Source: Eubacteriales bacterium (GTDB taxonomy: Bacteria > Bacillota > Clostridia > Peptostreptococcales > Anaerovoracaceae). Taken from it: DNA of 38,348 bases. Below are positions 23,353 to 31,789 of this stretch, in pieces (position 1 is the first letter of the stretch; each line of letters begins with the position of its first letter). The stretch is from contig JAQUJQ010000002.1 in the NCBI GenBank assembly GCA_028680875.1, positions 1 through 38,348 on the forward strand, read 5' to 3'. A model generated the notes under the pieces. That model saw only the letters and a list, made by a program, of their open reading frames with translations. It was not told the DNA's origin and did no database searches. The position numbers and the translations under genes were made by a program.

Positions 23353-24642
23353 TTAACCATTATACCGTCTCTCTTCCGGATTTTCAAATCTTTTTTGTAA
23401 CTGTTCCAGTTTATCACTGAAGCAGGGGCACCTCTCCCCGGTATCTAACATACCGGTATCCTTGCAAATAGAACAGGTATAAATAGTGTCCATATAATTC
23501 AGTGGGAAATTATTGTCAGTGAGTAAGTAGGCTTTTTCATGACTTAACCTTTCTGATTTTTTCTTTAGCTCTTTAATCCTGCTTTTAGCCCCGAATCCAC
23601 TGGCCAGCATAATCTTTGATATCTCCATACCAATTTCCCTCATTTCATTTTCGATTTCCTGCACCCTGGGCACTGTTTTATAAACCTGAATGCGACGGGC
23701 TTCAGCCTCTGCCACGTTTTTATTCCTCTCCTCTTCATAGGATCTCATAACCATGCCTATGGGATGTCCCGACGGAGCTTTATCTGAGGTTGTCCCCTTT
23801 CCCTCGTTACTCCATGACTTTAATATGGTATTGATGTAGTTGATGTTGGGGTTGGAAATCCCGCTGGTTTTTTTACAAGCCTGAAGGACTCTTCCAATAT
23901 CAAAATTCATGTCGTCAAACCAGGTATCCATGATTCGTTTTTCTTCTTCTGTCGGGTTTCTTGAAAAGCCCAATGCCTTTAGAACCCGTTTATATAGATA
24001 GTAACGATTGTCCGTTTGCTGAAGATGCTCTTCGATTTGGTCTATAGTCCGAAGTCCTCTCCCTGCCCATTCTTTCACGACGGCAGCTACGTAATTGTGT
24101 CTGCTGTTGTTGCGTTTGTTAACACAGTAATCATAGGCATAAATTACGATTTCAGCAGGAATATCATAGTCCTGAATCCAATCCAATATCGCTGCGGGTT
24201 CATTTCCCTCAAATAACCTCCCTGTTATTTGTTCGATTCTGCTGTATATCTTCTTTAGTTCCTGGTCATTCATAAGGCCTTCTAAAGCAGAAGGGATTTT
24301 TTCTTTTTTACCCTTATCATTTTTACCGTAGATTTGTTCCTTTAGGTTGATGAATTTTACATTATAATTGAAACGATTTTCCGGATCCGGATACTCCTTT
24401 TCAATAACCCCTTTACTTTCCCAATAGGTCCAGGCCTTAAGTACATCCTCATCAGCCAAAGAAAGTTGTTTGGCAATAGATTCATGATCCATAGGCATAG
24501 ATATTTCCCCATACATTAAAGCAATCAAATATACCTTAACATAATCACCCGGGGCATCAATCATATACTCATTGATAAATACATTTTCCACTGATGTATC
24601 AAACAGATAATAATTTTGTACCTTTTCTCGTATAAATTTCAT
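23353..24642 (-). CDS. DnaD-like replication protein with DnaC-type N-terminal region, no AAA+ domain
   Basis: 429 residues. An N-terminal winged-helix-like part (1-100), then two DnaD/DnaB_2-type repeats (about 135-205 and 210-285, the second with NYINTILKSWSNEG), then a region (about 298-429) that reads like the start of a DnaC helicase loader: a coiled coil (EIENEMREIGMEISKIML), NFPLNYMDTIYTCSICKDTG and a four-cysteine zinc site (C390, C393, C405, C407). The Walker ATPase domain that normally follows is missing, since the M23 gene starts within 50 bp. It probably helps load DnaB at the origin or restart sites; dnaB lies two genes upstream. It overlaps the DUF1858 stop (TAATG). Confidence 0.85.
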   Translation of the reverse strand: MKFIREKVQNYYLFDTSVENVFINEYMIDAPGDYVKVYLIALMYGEISMPMDHESIAKQLSLADEDVLKAWTYWESKGVIEKEYPDPENRFNYNVKFINLKEQIYGKNDKGKKEKIPSALEGLMNDQELKKIYSRIEQITGRLFEGNEPAAILDWIQDYDIPAEIVIYAYDYCVNKRNNSRHNYVAAVVKEWAGRGLRTIDQIEEHLQQTDNRYYLYKRVLKALGFSRNPTEEEKRIMDTWFDDMNFDIGRVLQACKKTSGISNPNINYINTILKSWSNEGKGTTSDKAPSGHPIGMVMRSYEEERNKNVAEAEARRIQVYKTVPRVQEIENEMREIGMEISKIMLASGFGAKSRIKELKKKSERLSHEKAYLLTDNNFPLNYMDTIYTCSICKDTGMLDTGERCPCFSDKLEQLQKRFENPEERRYNG

Positions 24643-24842
24643 TATTTACCTTCTTTTAAAGAAGAATTTAAATCCTCAATAAGTGCGAATAAGTTAGTAT
24701 TGTGTCCTTTAGCCGCTTCCTCAAGAGTTTCTTTTTCGGCTCCCGGACAACCATGGCAGTTCAAACCATGATTAATAAGAATCCGACTCAAACTATCATC
24801 CATATCCAGGACTTCACTGATTCGCATTTCCTTGGTAATCAT
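24642..24842 (-). CDS. DUF1858 domain protein
   Basis: 66 residues. ITKEMRISEVLDMDDSLSRILINHGLNCHGCPGA is the DUF1858 pattern, with the CHGCPGA cysteine pair (C29 and C32). These small proteins are common in anaerobes and may bind an Fe-S cluster or be redox-sensitive; no activity is known to me. It sits between dnaB and the dnaD-like gene with a strong GGAGGGA site, so it is firmly expressed with replication genes. A redox link to replication is speculative. Confidence 0.85.
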   Translation of the reverse strand: MITKEMRISEVLDMDDSLSRILINHGLNCHGCPGAEKETLEEAAKGHNTNLFALIEDLNSSLKEGK

Positions 24843-24866
24843 AATATCCCTCCATTTAATAAACCT

Positions 24867-26207
24867 TTAATAACCCTTATCTGAAAGACGGCTGATATCA
24901 ACGAATCGGGTGTATTTCCCTAACCAGGTCAATTCAATCATTCCGGTAGGACCGTTCCGCTGTTTTGATATATTGACCTCACAAATATTGGGTTTATCAG
25001 TATCCATATTATAATATTCATCACGATACAGAAACATAACCATATCTGCATCCTGTTCAATGGCCCCGGATTCCCGTAAATCTGAAAGAATTGGCCTATG
25101 ATCGGATCTTTGCTCCGGAGCACGGGATAACTGAGATAAAACCAGAACAGGGCAATCAATTTCTCTGGCCAGTTGTTTTAAAAACCGAGAAATTGCAGTG
25201 ATCTCCTGCTGCCTGCTTTCTGCCCTTCCCTCATAGGACATCAGTTGAAGATAGTCTATCACAATGAGATCCAATCCTTTTTCTGCCTTAAGCCGGCGGC
25301 TTTTATTTTTTATTTCTAAAACCGTGATACCCGGTGTATCGTCTATGTAGATTTCTGCTTTTGAAAGCTTATCAATTGCTTCATATAATTGGTCCCAATC
25401 GTTCTGATCCAATTTTCCGGTTTTCAACTTCTGCATATCCACCCGGGACTCCATAGAAAGTAGTCGTTGCCCTAATTGCTCTCTTGACATTTCCAGGCTG
25501 AAAATCAATACCTTCGCATTTACTCGAAGAGAAGCCTGCTGGGCTATGTTAAGAGCGAAAGCAGTCTTTCCCATGCTGGGTCTTGCGGCTAATACGATTA
25601 AATCAGATCTTTGAAGGCCGGAAGTTTTCGCATCCAGATCCAAAAACCCGGAAGTAATCCCGGTGAGTCCATCAGGAAGTTTGGATACTTCGTCAATTCT
25701 CTTTAAATTACTATACAATACATCTTTGATCGGTTCAAAATCTTTTTTCTGTCTTGTTTGAGCGATTTCAAAAATAGATTGTTCTGCATAATCCAAAACC
25801 GTTTCCGGCTCGGTCTTTTCCTGATATGCTTTTTCCATAATTTCAGAGGATGAACGGATCAATTGCCTGAGTACCGCTTTTTCACCGATAATTTTTGCAT
25901 ATTGAGCCGCATTTAAGGTGGAAGGAACCATGGTGGACAAAAGAGCGATATAGGCTCGCCCACCCACCATTTCCAAGGTATTACGCTTCTTTAACTCTTC
26001 AGAAAGTGTCAGGATATCCACGGCCTCATTTCTTTGATACAATTCTAATACCGCACTGTATATTTCCTTATGCATTTCACTATAAAAATCGTCTGCTCTT
26101 AAAATCTCCAGAACTTCTAAGAGGGCATCCTTGTCCAGGATAATGGATCCTAATACAGATTTTTCTGCATCTTCGCTATGGGGAGGGATTCGTTCTGACT
26201 GGTTCAT
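24867..26207 (-). CDS. dnaB: Replicative DNA helicase DnaB
   Basis: 446 residues, normal for the family. The N-terminal helical domain begins RIPPHSEDAEKSVLGSI, and the RecA-type motor has Walker A ARPSMGKT (208-215), LIVIDYLQLMSYEGR (Walker B), QQEITAISRFLKQLA and the arginine-finger region LRESGAIEQDADMVMFLYRDEYY. No intein is present. It unwinds DNA at the fork as a hexamer. It is followed 24 bp later by the DUF1858 gene and preceded by rplI, the conserved Firmicutes rplI-dnaB order. Confidence 0.97.
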   Translation of the reverse strand: MNQSERIPPHSEDAEKSVLGSIILDKDALLEVLEILRADDFYSEMHKEIYSAVLELYQRNEAVDILTLSEELKKRNTLEMVGGRAYIALLSTMVPSTLNAAQYAKIIGEKAVLRQLIRSSSEIMEKAYQEKTEPETVLDYAEQSIFEIAQTRQKKDFEPIKDVLYSNLKRIDEVSKLPDGLTGITSGFLDLDAKTSGLQRSDLIVLAARPSMGKTAFALNIAQQASLRVNAKVLIFSLEMSREQLGQRLLSMESRVDMQKLKTGKLDQNDWDQLYEAIDKLSKAEIYIDDTPGITVLEIKNKSRRLKAEKGLDLIVIDYLQLMSYEGRAESRQQEITAISRFLKQLAREIDCPVLVLSQLSRAPEQRSDHRPILSDLRESGAIEQDADMVMFLYRDEYYNMDTDKPNICEVNISKQRNGPTGMIELTWLGKYTRFVDISRLSDKGY

Positions 26208-26232
26208 ATCTATTCCTCAATGACTGTTTCTA

Positions 26233-26676
26233 TTATACCTCGACAATAACTCTGAGCTTTGCTGTGACATCTGTAAACAGTTTAACCTCTACAACATGTT
26301 CTCCTGTCTGTTTAATAGGATTCTCCAATAGGATTTTTCGCCGGTCAACCTCAATTTTATGTTGTTCCATCAATGCCTCGCTAATATCCTTGGCTGTTAT
26401 CGATCCAAATAGCCTTCCGCCTTCTCCGCCTTTTGCTATCAGTTTAACCCGTAACATAGCAATACGCTTTGCAAGAGCACTGGCAGATTCCAAACTCTCT
26501 GCTTCCTTAGCCTCATAGGCTTCTTTCTTCCGCTTCAACTCACGCAGATTGCTGTCTGTCGCCTCTTTAACCATGCCCTTGGGAATCAATAGGTTCCTTG
26601 CATAGCCGTCGCTTACATTTGCAACATGGCCTGCCTTTCCCAATCCTTTAATATCCTGTAATAAGATAACCTTCAT
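26233..26676 (-). CDS. rplI: 50S ribosomal protein L9
   Basis: 147 residues. The N-terminal signature MKVILLQDIKGLGKAGHVANVSDGYARNLLIPKG is the L9 rRNA-binding domain, joined by a long charged helix (about 45-75) to the C-terminal domain with GGRLFGSITAKDI. It binds 23S rRNA. GAGGTTCGAGT precedes the ATG; the gene lies between gdpP and dnaB. Confidence 0.97.
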   Translation of the reverse strand: MKVILLQDIKGLGKAGHVANVSDGYARNLLIPKGMVKEATDSNLRELKRKKEAYEAKEAESLESASALAKRIAMLRVKLIAKGGEGGRLFGSITAKDISEALMEQHKIEVDRRKILLENPIKQTGEHVVEVKLFTDVTAKLRVIVEV

Positions 26677-26691
26677 ACTCGAACCTCCTGT

Positions 26692-28659
26692 TTATTCTAT
26701 TTCTCGAATTAATTCCCGTATTTCCTCTAGTGTTTCCTCTACCGATTTATCCGATTGAGCCCCGGCTGTAGCCAAATGTCCGCCCCCTCCCAGCTTTTCC
26801 ATGATGGTCTGGACGTTAACCTCTCCAAGTGATCGGGCACTGATTACAGTAATACCGTCTTCATTGCTTCCCACAACGAAACTGGCTCGTATATCCTGAA
26901 TATTCAATAGTTCGTCTGCTGCCTGGGAAGTGATAATATGAACATTGGGATGATGTCCTTCACAGGAAGAAAGTGCAAATCCTCCGGAAAGAATTTCTGC
27001 ATCCGCTATGATTTCCGCTTTCAACTTAAAAGAATCCATATCTGTTTGGAAGTATTGCCGAACACTGGCGGTATCTGCTCCGTTCCTTCTTAGCCAGGAT
27101 GCAGCTTCAAAGGTACGTACCCCGGTCTTAATGGAAAAGCTCTTGGTATCTACTGTAATCCCGGCTAAAAGTGCTTCTGCCTCCAGTTTCTCCACCATTT
27201 TTTTCCCATCCCCAATATATTGAAGGATCTCTGTAATTAATTCAGATGCCGAGGATGCATAAGCCTCCATATAAGTTAATGTTGCATTCTCTATGCTATC
27301 CTCCGATTTTCTATGATGATCAATTACAACAATTTTATCAGTCATAGATAAAAGTTCCGGACACTCCAACAGGTTAGGCCGGTGGGTATCCACAACCACT
27401 AAAAGAGTATCTTTATCTACCAGATTCTTGGCTTCCTCGCCGGAAACAAAATGATACTGTCCTGTCTCTTTAGCCTTTTTGTATATCTTCATTAAAGAGC
27501 TGCCATAGGTATTGATGAGAATTGCTCCTTCTTTGTTTCGATTCTTTACAATACGACTGATGCCTAAAGATGATCCGAAGGAGTCCATATCCGGATTCCT
27601 GTGCCCCATAATAAGCACCTTGCCGGACTGATCAATCAACTGCCGCAGGGCATGGGCCATAATCCTGGATTTACCTTTATTTCTTTTTTCTACAGTTTGC
27701 AGCTTGCCACCATAATATTCAATTTTATTTTTACGCTTAACAACAGCTTGATCCCCTCCCCTGCCCAGGGCAAGATCTAATGCCGCACCTGCAAATTCCT
27801 CCAGCTCCACAAGATTCTTGCCTCCTACGCCAATACCGATGGAAAGAGAAGGAGGAAAATCTCCATCCGTCTCAATCCCGCGAACATCATCAAGAATACT
27901 GAATTTACCTACCTCCAGCTTTTCAAAATACTTATGTTCAAAAGCTATAAAATAACGGCCGCTCTTATATCTGATTACTGTTGCAGACATTCTGGCTGCC
28001 CATTGACGGATTTCAGTTTCTATCTGAGAAGCTATGACAGATTTGCGTTCGTCTGGCGTGGCAGCGATGAGTTCGTCGTAATTGTCAACGTCTACATAAG
28101 CGTAACATAATTTTTCATCTTTATATAAATCTTTTAAAGTCTCCAGATTGGTCACATCCATCCAATATAGCATTAGAGCCCCTTCTTTTCCCTCATTGGC
28201 AAAGGAACTCATAACCCGATATGTTTTATCCTTTCGATTGACCAGTATATGCTTTTCTCCTGAAACCCCCTGGATCAGGTCTACGTATTTCAATCCTGAC
28301 AGTTGATATATATTGGAGTCCAGCATTTCAACTTCTTCGTACAACTCTGGGAATTTTTGGTTAAACCAGGTTACAATCCCCTGAGAATTAATAACACAAA
28401 GGGGTAAAGAATTATAATAGACAAAGCGACATAGAATATCTTCCATTTCGCTGGTCATCGTCTTGGCATACTCCTCCCAAAGGTTGATTCGTTTTCGTGA
28501 CATTTGATAGAAGTATAGGAGTAGTCCTCCTGTAATTAAAATTGCGGTCATACCTGCATAAACATTGTAATATAAAAGCCCCAAAGCAAATACAAGCAAA
28601 GCAATAATCCCTATTCTTAGATAAGGAACAACAAAGCTCTTTAATATTTTATTTCCCAT
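26692..28659 (-). CDS. gdpP: Cyclic-di-AMP phosphodiesterase GdpP
   Basis: 655 residues. Two N-terminal membrane segments (about 10-50), a PAS-like domain, a degenerate GGDEF domain (YAYVDVDNYDE replaces an active site), then DHH (GHRNPDMDSFGSSLGI, VVVDTHRP, VVIDHHRKSEDS) and DHHA1 (GGGGHLATAGAQ) domains. It hydrolyses c-di-AMP to pApA and so controls potassium, turgor and wall stress responses. The gdpP-rplI-dnaB order is typical of Firmicutes. It has its own extended -10 promoter after the rpsR terminator. Confidence 0.95.
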   Translation of the reverse strand: MGNKILKSFVVPYLRIGIIALLVFALGLLYYNVYAGMTAILITGGLLLYFYQMSRKRINLWEEYAKTMTSEMEDILCRFVYYNSLPLCVINSQGIVTWFNQKFPELYEEVEMLDSNIYQLSGLKYVDLIQGVSGEKHILVNRKDKTYRVMSSFANEGKEGALMLYWMDVTNLETLKDLYKDEKLCYAYVDVDNYDELIAATPDERKSVIASQIETEIRQWAARMSATVIRYKSGRYFIAFEHKYFEKLEVGKFSILDDVRGIETDGDFPPSLSIGIGVGGKNLVELEEFAGAALDLALGRGGDQAVVKRKNKIEYYGGKLQTVEKRNKGKSRIMAHALRQLIDQSGKVLIMGHRNPDMDSFGSSLGISRIVKNRNKEGAILINTYGSSLMKIYKKAKETGQYHFVSGEEAKNLVDKDTLLVVVDTHRPNLLECPELLSMTDKIVVIDHHRKSEDSIENATLTYMEAYASSASELITEILQYIGDGKKMVEKLEAEALLAGITVDTKSFSIKTGVRTFEAASWLRRNGADTASVRQYFQTDMDSFKLKAEIIADAEILSGGFALSSCEGHHPNVHIITSQAADELLNIQDIRASFVVGSNEDGITVISARSLGEVNVQTIMEKLGGGGHLATAGAQSDKSVEETLEEIRELIREIE

Positions 28660-28728
28660 ATTAAACTCCTCACAGCCTCTTGTGCAGATCTGTCAGATTA
28701 CTTTTTTTTCATACCGGTTGGAATTTTA

Positions 28729-28737
28729 ATTATACCA
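28729..28737 (-). promoter_or_regulatory. Extended -10 promoter of the gdpP operon
   Basis: Minus-strand TGG followed by TATAAT (28729-28734). The -35 region at 17 bp (CTTCTT) is poor, but the TGn extension compensates. It lies between the rpsR terminator and gdpP, about 70 bp before the start. Confidence 0.6.
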
Positions 28738-28785
28738 TAAATGGATTTATAAAGAAGGCGTTTTTTACAATTTACAGAAAATATG

Positions 28786-28821
28786 AAAAGGGGACGTCGT
28801 CTCTAACCGTCGTCCCCTTGG
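28786..28821 (-). terminator. Intrinsic terminator after rpsR
   Basis: Minus strand: AAGGGGACG, a 14-nt loop, CGTCCCC, then TTTTCATATTTT. A 7-bp G+C stem extended by A-T pairs, 10 bp after the rpsR stop. It ends the rpsF-ssb-rpsR message. Confidence 0.85.
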
Positions 28822-28830
28822 TTTTATTTG

Positions 28831-29061
28831 TTAATCTGCTGTATAAGGCAGAAGTGCAACGATTCTCGCCCGTTTAACGGCTTTTGTCACTTCTCTTTGA
28901 TGAATGGCACAGTTCCCTGTGATTCGTTTAGGCAGAATTTTACCTCTATCCGTTATATACTTTCTTAGTTTGTCAACATCTTTATAGTCGATGGTTTCTG
29001 TCTTATCCGCACAAAACTGGCATACTTTTTTTCTTCTCATGCCACGCCTTTTTTCCATCAT
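28831..29061 (-). CDS. rpsR: 30S ribosomal protein S18
   Basis: 76 residues. [34 protein letters not shown] and the [24 protein letters not shown] block are the S18 signature, including the cysteine-bearing N-terminus of the zinc-type version. S18 pairs with S6 on 16S rRNA. Two adjacent ATGs can serve as start. The gene follows ssb by 17 bp. Confidence 0.97.
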   Translation of the reverse strand: MMEKRRGMRRKKVCQFCADKTETIDYKDVDKLRKYITDRGKILPKRITGNCAIHQREVTKAVKRARIVALLPYTAD

Positions 29062-29078
29062 GGTTATATTCTCCTTTT

Positions 29079-29489
29079 CTAGAATGGGATATCATCGTCG
29101 TCATCCAATGCTTGGAATCCTTCCGGTATCCCTATAGGTTCCTTAGAAGATTGATTCTCTGATTGGGTGTCGCGTTTGTCGCCCCAATCTAAGAACTTAA
29201 CTCTATCCGCATAGACTTCCGTTGTATAGCGGGTTTCTCCACTCTGTGTTTTATAACTCCCGGTCTGTATCCTTCCCTGTATACCGACTAAACGACCTTT
29301 AGCCAAATATTTATTGCAAAGCTCCGCCGTTTTACCAAAGGTGACAATACGAATAAAATCTGCTGTCTTTTCCTTTGCCATAGGCCGGTCTACAGCAAGT
29401 GTGAAATTGGCTACGGCAGTCTCACTTTGAGGAATGTATCTTAATTCCGGATCCTTTGTCAATCTGCCGATAAGTACTACAATATTCAT
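29079..29489 (-). CDS. ssb: Single-stranded DNA-binding protein
   Basis: 136 residues. The OB-fold begins [18 protein letters not shown], and the protein ends with the acidic partner-binding tip DDDDIPF, which recruits replication and repair proteins. It is placed between rpsF and rpsR, the standard order in Firmicutes. A serine- and glutamine-containing linker joins the OB-fold to the tip. Confidence 0.97.
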   Translation of the reverse strand: MNIVVLIGRLTKDPELRYIPQSETAVANFTLAVDRPMAKEKTADFIRIVTFGKTAELCNKYLAKGRLVGIQGRIQTGSYKTQSGETRYTTEVYADRVKFLDWGDKRDTQSENQSSKEPIGIPEGFQALDDDDDIPF

Positions 29490-29538
29490 AATTACAACTC
29501 CTCACTTGAATGGTTACCGTACTTGTATGTTTACCGCT

Positions 29539-29826
29539 TTACTTTTCATCTTTATTGATAATGATATGTCTGATAATGCTATCAGAAATTTTAAGTTTTC
29601 GATCCAACTCCTTCGGTAGTTGAGGTTTCCCAACAAACTGAATGACTACATAATAGCCTTCTTTTTTCTTCAGAATAGGATACGCCAGTTTCCTCATTCC
29701 CCAAACATCTACTTTACCGACTTCTCCGTCAATTGCGATGATCTCTTTAACCATCTCTATGGCAGCTTCTTTTTTATCGTCTTCTAAAGCAGCTTCAATG
29801 ATGAACATGACTTCATAATTGTTCAT
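29539..29826 (-). CDS. rpsF: 30S ribosomal protein S6
   Basis: 95 residues from ATG 29826, preceded by a strong GGAGGTG; the longer frame upstream is leader sequence. NNYEVMFIIEAALEDD and GKVDVWGMRKLAYPILKKKEGYYVVIQF are S6 signatures. It heads an rpsF-ssb-rpsR operon with its own promoter and a leader that looks like the S6:S18 autoregulatory element. Confidence 0.97.
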   Translation of the reverse strand: MNNYEVMFIIEAALEDDKKEAAIEMVKEIIAIDGEVGKVDVWGMRKLAYPILKKKEGYYVVIQFVGKPQLPKELDRKLKISDSIIRHIIINKDEK

Positions 29827-29853
29827 TTTTTTCACCTCCTCATGGACTAAATG

Positions 29854-29889
29854 GCCTTGTTGTTCGGGCTTATGCCTCTCAAGCAAGGC
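29854..29889 (-). promoter_or_regulatory. Candidate S6:S18 leader element
   Basis: In the rpsF leader, 27 nt before the start, GCCUUG (29884-29889) pairs with CAAGGC (29854-29859). Inside it are a UUG/CAA pair and a GGC-AUAA-GCC hairpin, separated by an internal loop with the CCGAAC segment. A stem with a CCG-bearing bulge is what I recall for the S6:S18-binding leader that lets these proteins repress their own operon. Confidence 0.6.
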
Positions 29890-29933
29890 AAGGAGCATAG
29901 TTCGCTTTTATTAGCAAATTTCAATGCTTATCT

Positions 29934-29961
29934 AGTATATCACAGGTTTATTGTTTTGCAA
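29934..29961 (-). promoter_or_regulatory. Sigma-A promoter of rpsF-ssb-rpsR
   Basis: Minus-strand TTGCAA (29956-29961), 16-bp spacer containing TGTGA next to the -10, and TATACT (29934-29939). It gives a leader of about 100 nt that contains the S6:S18-like element. Confidence 0.75.
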
Positions 29962-29976
29962 GAAATATTTTTGCCA

Positions 29977-30720
29977 TCAATTATTTTGAACCGGAATGAA
30001 TTCGGTAAGCCCTTCCCTAATAATTGCTTCCACATGTTCCGCCAATTCTCCGCTTTCTTTTTTAGAAAGATTTTTTGTTGAAATAGAAGGATGGATTTTA
30101 AAATCTACCTCTGTAGGGCAAACATAGCCCTTTTCTTCAAATGCTTTATAGGTACCGTTTAAAGTTATGGGAATCACCGGTACCCCGGCTTTTGTAGCTA
30201 ATCGAAGACTTCCTTTTTTGAACTCGCCCATTTGTGAACCTTTACTTCTTGTTCCTTCAGGAAAGATGGTGAAGGAAAAGCCACGTTTAAGCAATTCCGT
30301 TCCCTCTTCAAAAGCTCGAAGGGAAGCCCTGGCATCATCCCTTTCAATAAAAATACTACGTACATCGTAAATCCATGAGCCAAAGGCAGGGAGTTTTTCT
30401 AAATCATTTTTAGCAATAAAACCAAATTGCTTATGTGGAATAGCAGCAAAAAATACAGGAATATCCCAATAGCTCTGATGATTGGATACGAAGACGACCG
30501 GTCCATCCGGAATATTTTCTAAGCCACTGACCGAAAGGCGAATTCCCGCTTTTTCACAAAGAGATTTCCCCCAGATATCTTCAGCAATTCTGATCTCAGT
30601 CTGCTCTGCTTGGTCATTTTCTAACGATCGAAACTGATGAATTCGTTTTTTATTTTCTCGAATATGGAAAAGGAATCTATAAAACCAGAGGAAAAAGGTT
30701 ATGTTTTTGATCAATATCAT
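29977..30720 (-). CDS. PlsC-family 1-acylglycerol-3-phosphate acyltransferase
   Basis: 247 residues. A hydrophobic N-terminus (about 1-18) precedes the acyltransferase blocks: NHQSYWD (the catalytic H-x4-D), a FIERDD region, IFPEGTRS and VPVIPITLNG. It should acylate lysophosphatidic acid to phosphatidic acid at the membrane, or a related lysolipid. It has no clear operon partners: the rpsF promoter begins right after it and the sugar operon is divergent. The plsC symbol would be reasonable but paralogues are common. Confidence 0.88.
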   Translation of the reverse strand: MILIKNITFFLWFYRFLFHIRENKKRIHQFRSLENDQAEQTEIRIAEDIWGKSLCEKAGIRLSVSGLENIPDGPVVFVSNHQSYWDIPVFFAAIPHKQFGFIAKNDLEKLPAFGSWIYDVRSIFIERDDARASLRAFEEGTELLKRGFSFTIFPEGTRSKGSQMGEFKKGSLRLATKAGVPVIPITLNGTYKAFEEKGYVCPTEVDFKIHPSISTKNLSKKESGELAEHVEAIIREGLTEFIPVQNN

Positions 30721-30767
30721 TGCTGCCTCCCGGGTAAAATATATATGAAATTATAGCATAATGACAC

Positions 30768-30799
30768 TTGCGATTCAACTTCTACTATTATAGTATAGT
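30768..30799 (+). promoter_or_regulatory. Candidate promoter/operator of the sugar operon
   Basis: TTGCGA (30768-30773) and TATAGT (30789-30794, 15-bp spacer) overlap a small ACTA-TTA-TAGT palindrome near 30783-30794. It is the only promoter-like sequence in the 141-bp gap between plsC-like and the nucleotidyltransferase gene; spacing is not ideal. Confidence 0.3.
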
Positions 30800-30861
30800 T
30801 TGTAGAGGCAACTCTCATTTAAATAAAGAAAGTATCAACAAGAAAAGGATAGGAGAAAAAA

Positions 30862-31773
30862 ATGCAAAAACCAATTCTTGTAATTATGGCTGCCGGTATC
30901 GGAAGCCGATTCGGTGGATTAAAGCAACTGGCACCCGTGGGTATAAACGGTGAACCTATTATTGAATTTTCTCTGTACGATGCCATAGATGCCGGTTTTG
31001 AAAAAGTTATTTTTATAATAAAAGAAGAAATCGATCTGGATTTTAAAGAATTAATCGGAAATAAAATTAAGGATTCAATCTCTGTAGAATATGTTTATCA
31101 ATCCTTGGAACAACTGCCGTCGGGTTATTCGGTCCCTGATGGCAGGATTAAACCTTGGGGGACCGGCCATGCAGTACTCCAGGCAAAGAATGTGATCGAC
31201 GCTCCCTTTGCAGTCATCAATGCAGACGATTACTATGGGAAAGATGCTTTTTCTGTAATTTTTAACTATTTAGAAAATCAAAAGACTGATCGAACACCTT
31301 ATCCTTTTGCGATGGTGGGCTATCAAATTGAAAACACTCTGACAGATTATGGGCATGTAGCCAGGGGAGTTTGTAAAATTAAGAATAATCGTTTAGAAGG
31401 TGTAGATGAAAGGCTCCGAATTGAAAAACGCGGAGATTTAATCGAGTACACAGAGGATGAAGGTATTTCCTGGCATTCCATCGAAAGGGGAACTACTGTT
31501 TCAATGAATCTTTGGGGCTTCACTCAAGAATTTCTGACCGAATTGGAAATTCGATTCCCTGGTTTCCTGGATCAGGCTTTAAAGGAAGATCCCATTAAAA
31601 AAGAATTTTTGTTGCCTGCCATTGTCAACGATCTTCTGAAAGAAGAAAAAGCAACTGTTACGGTCCTTCGTTCCAAGGATCAATGGCATGGTGTAACCTA
31701 CAGAGAAGACCTTGCTTGCGTGGCTAAGGCAATACAAAACATGCAAAAACAGGGTTTATACCCTAAGCGGTGA
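30862..31773 (+). CDS. Sugar-phosphate nucleotidyltransferase-like protein
   Basis: 303 residues. VIMAAGIGSRFGGLKQLAPVG (6-26) is the nucleotide-binding loop of sugar nucleotidyltransferases, and VINADDYYG carries the metal-binding aspartates. The rest, with ERGTTVSMNLWGFT and TVTVLRSKDQWHGVTYREDL, matches a family often found as an uncharacterised GlmU/RmlA relative. No acetyltransferase domain follows, so it is not a GlmU. It should join NTP and a sugar 1-phosphate, or a phosphorylated polyol. GGAGAAAAAA precedes the ATG. It heads an operon with galE, a PIG-L deacetylase and nagB, so its sugar may be an amino sugar. Confidence 0.82.
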   Translation: MQKPILVIMAAGIGSRFGGLKQLAPVGINGEPIIEFSLYDAIDAGFEKVIFIIKEEIDLDFKELIGNKIKDSISVEYVYQSLEQLPSGYSVPDGRIKPWGTGHAVLQAKNVIDAPFAVINADDYYGKDAFSVIFNYLENQKTDRTPYPFAMVGYQIENTLTDYGHVARGVCKIKNNRLEGVDERLRIEKRGDLIEYTEDEGISWHSIERGTTVSMNLWGFTQEFLTELEIRFPGFLDQALKEDPIKKEFLLPAIVNDLLKEEKATVTVLRSKDQWHGVTYREDLACVAKAIQNMQKQGLYPKR

Positions 31774-31789
31774 TCTTGGGAGGTATGCT

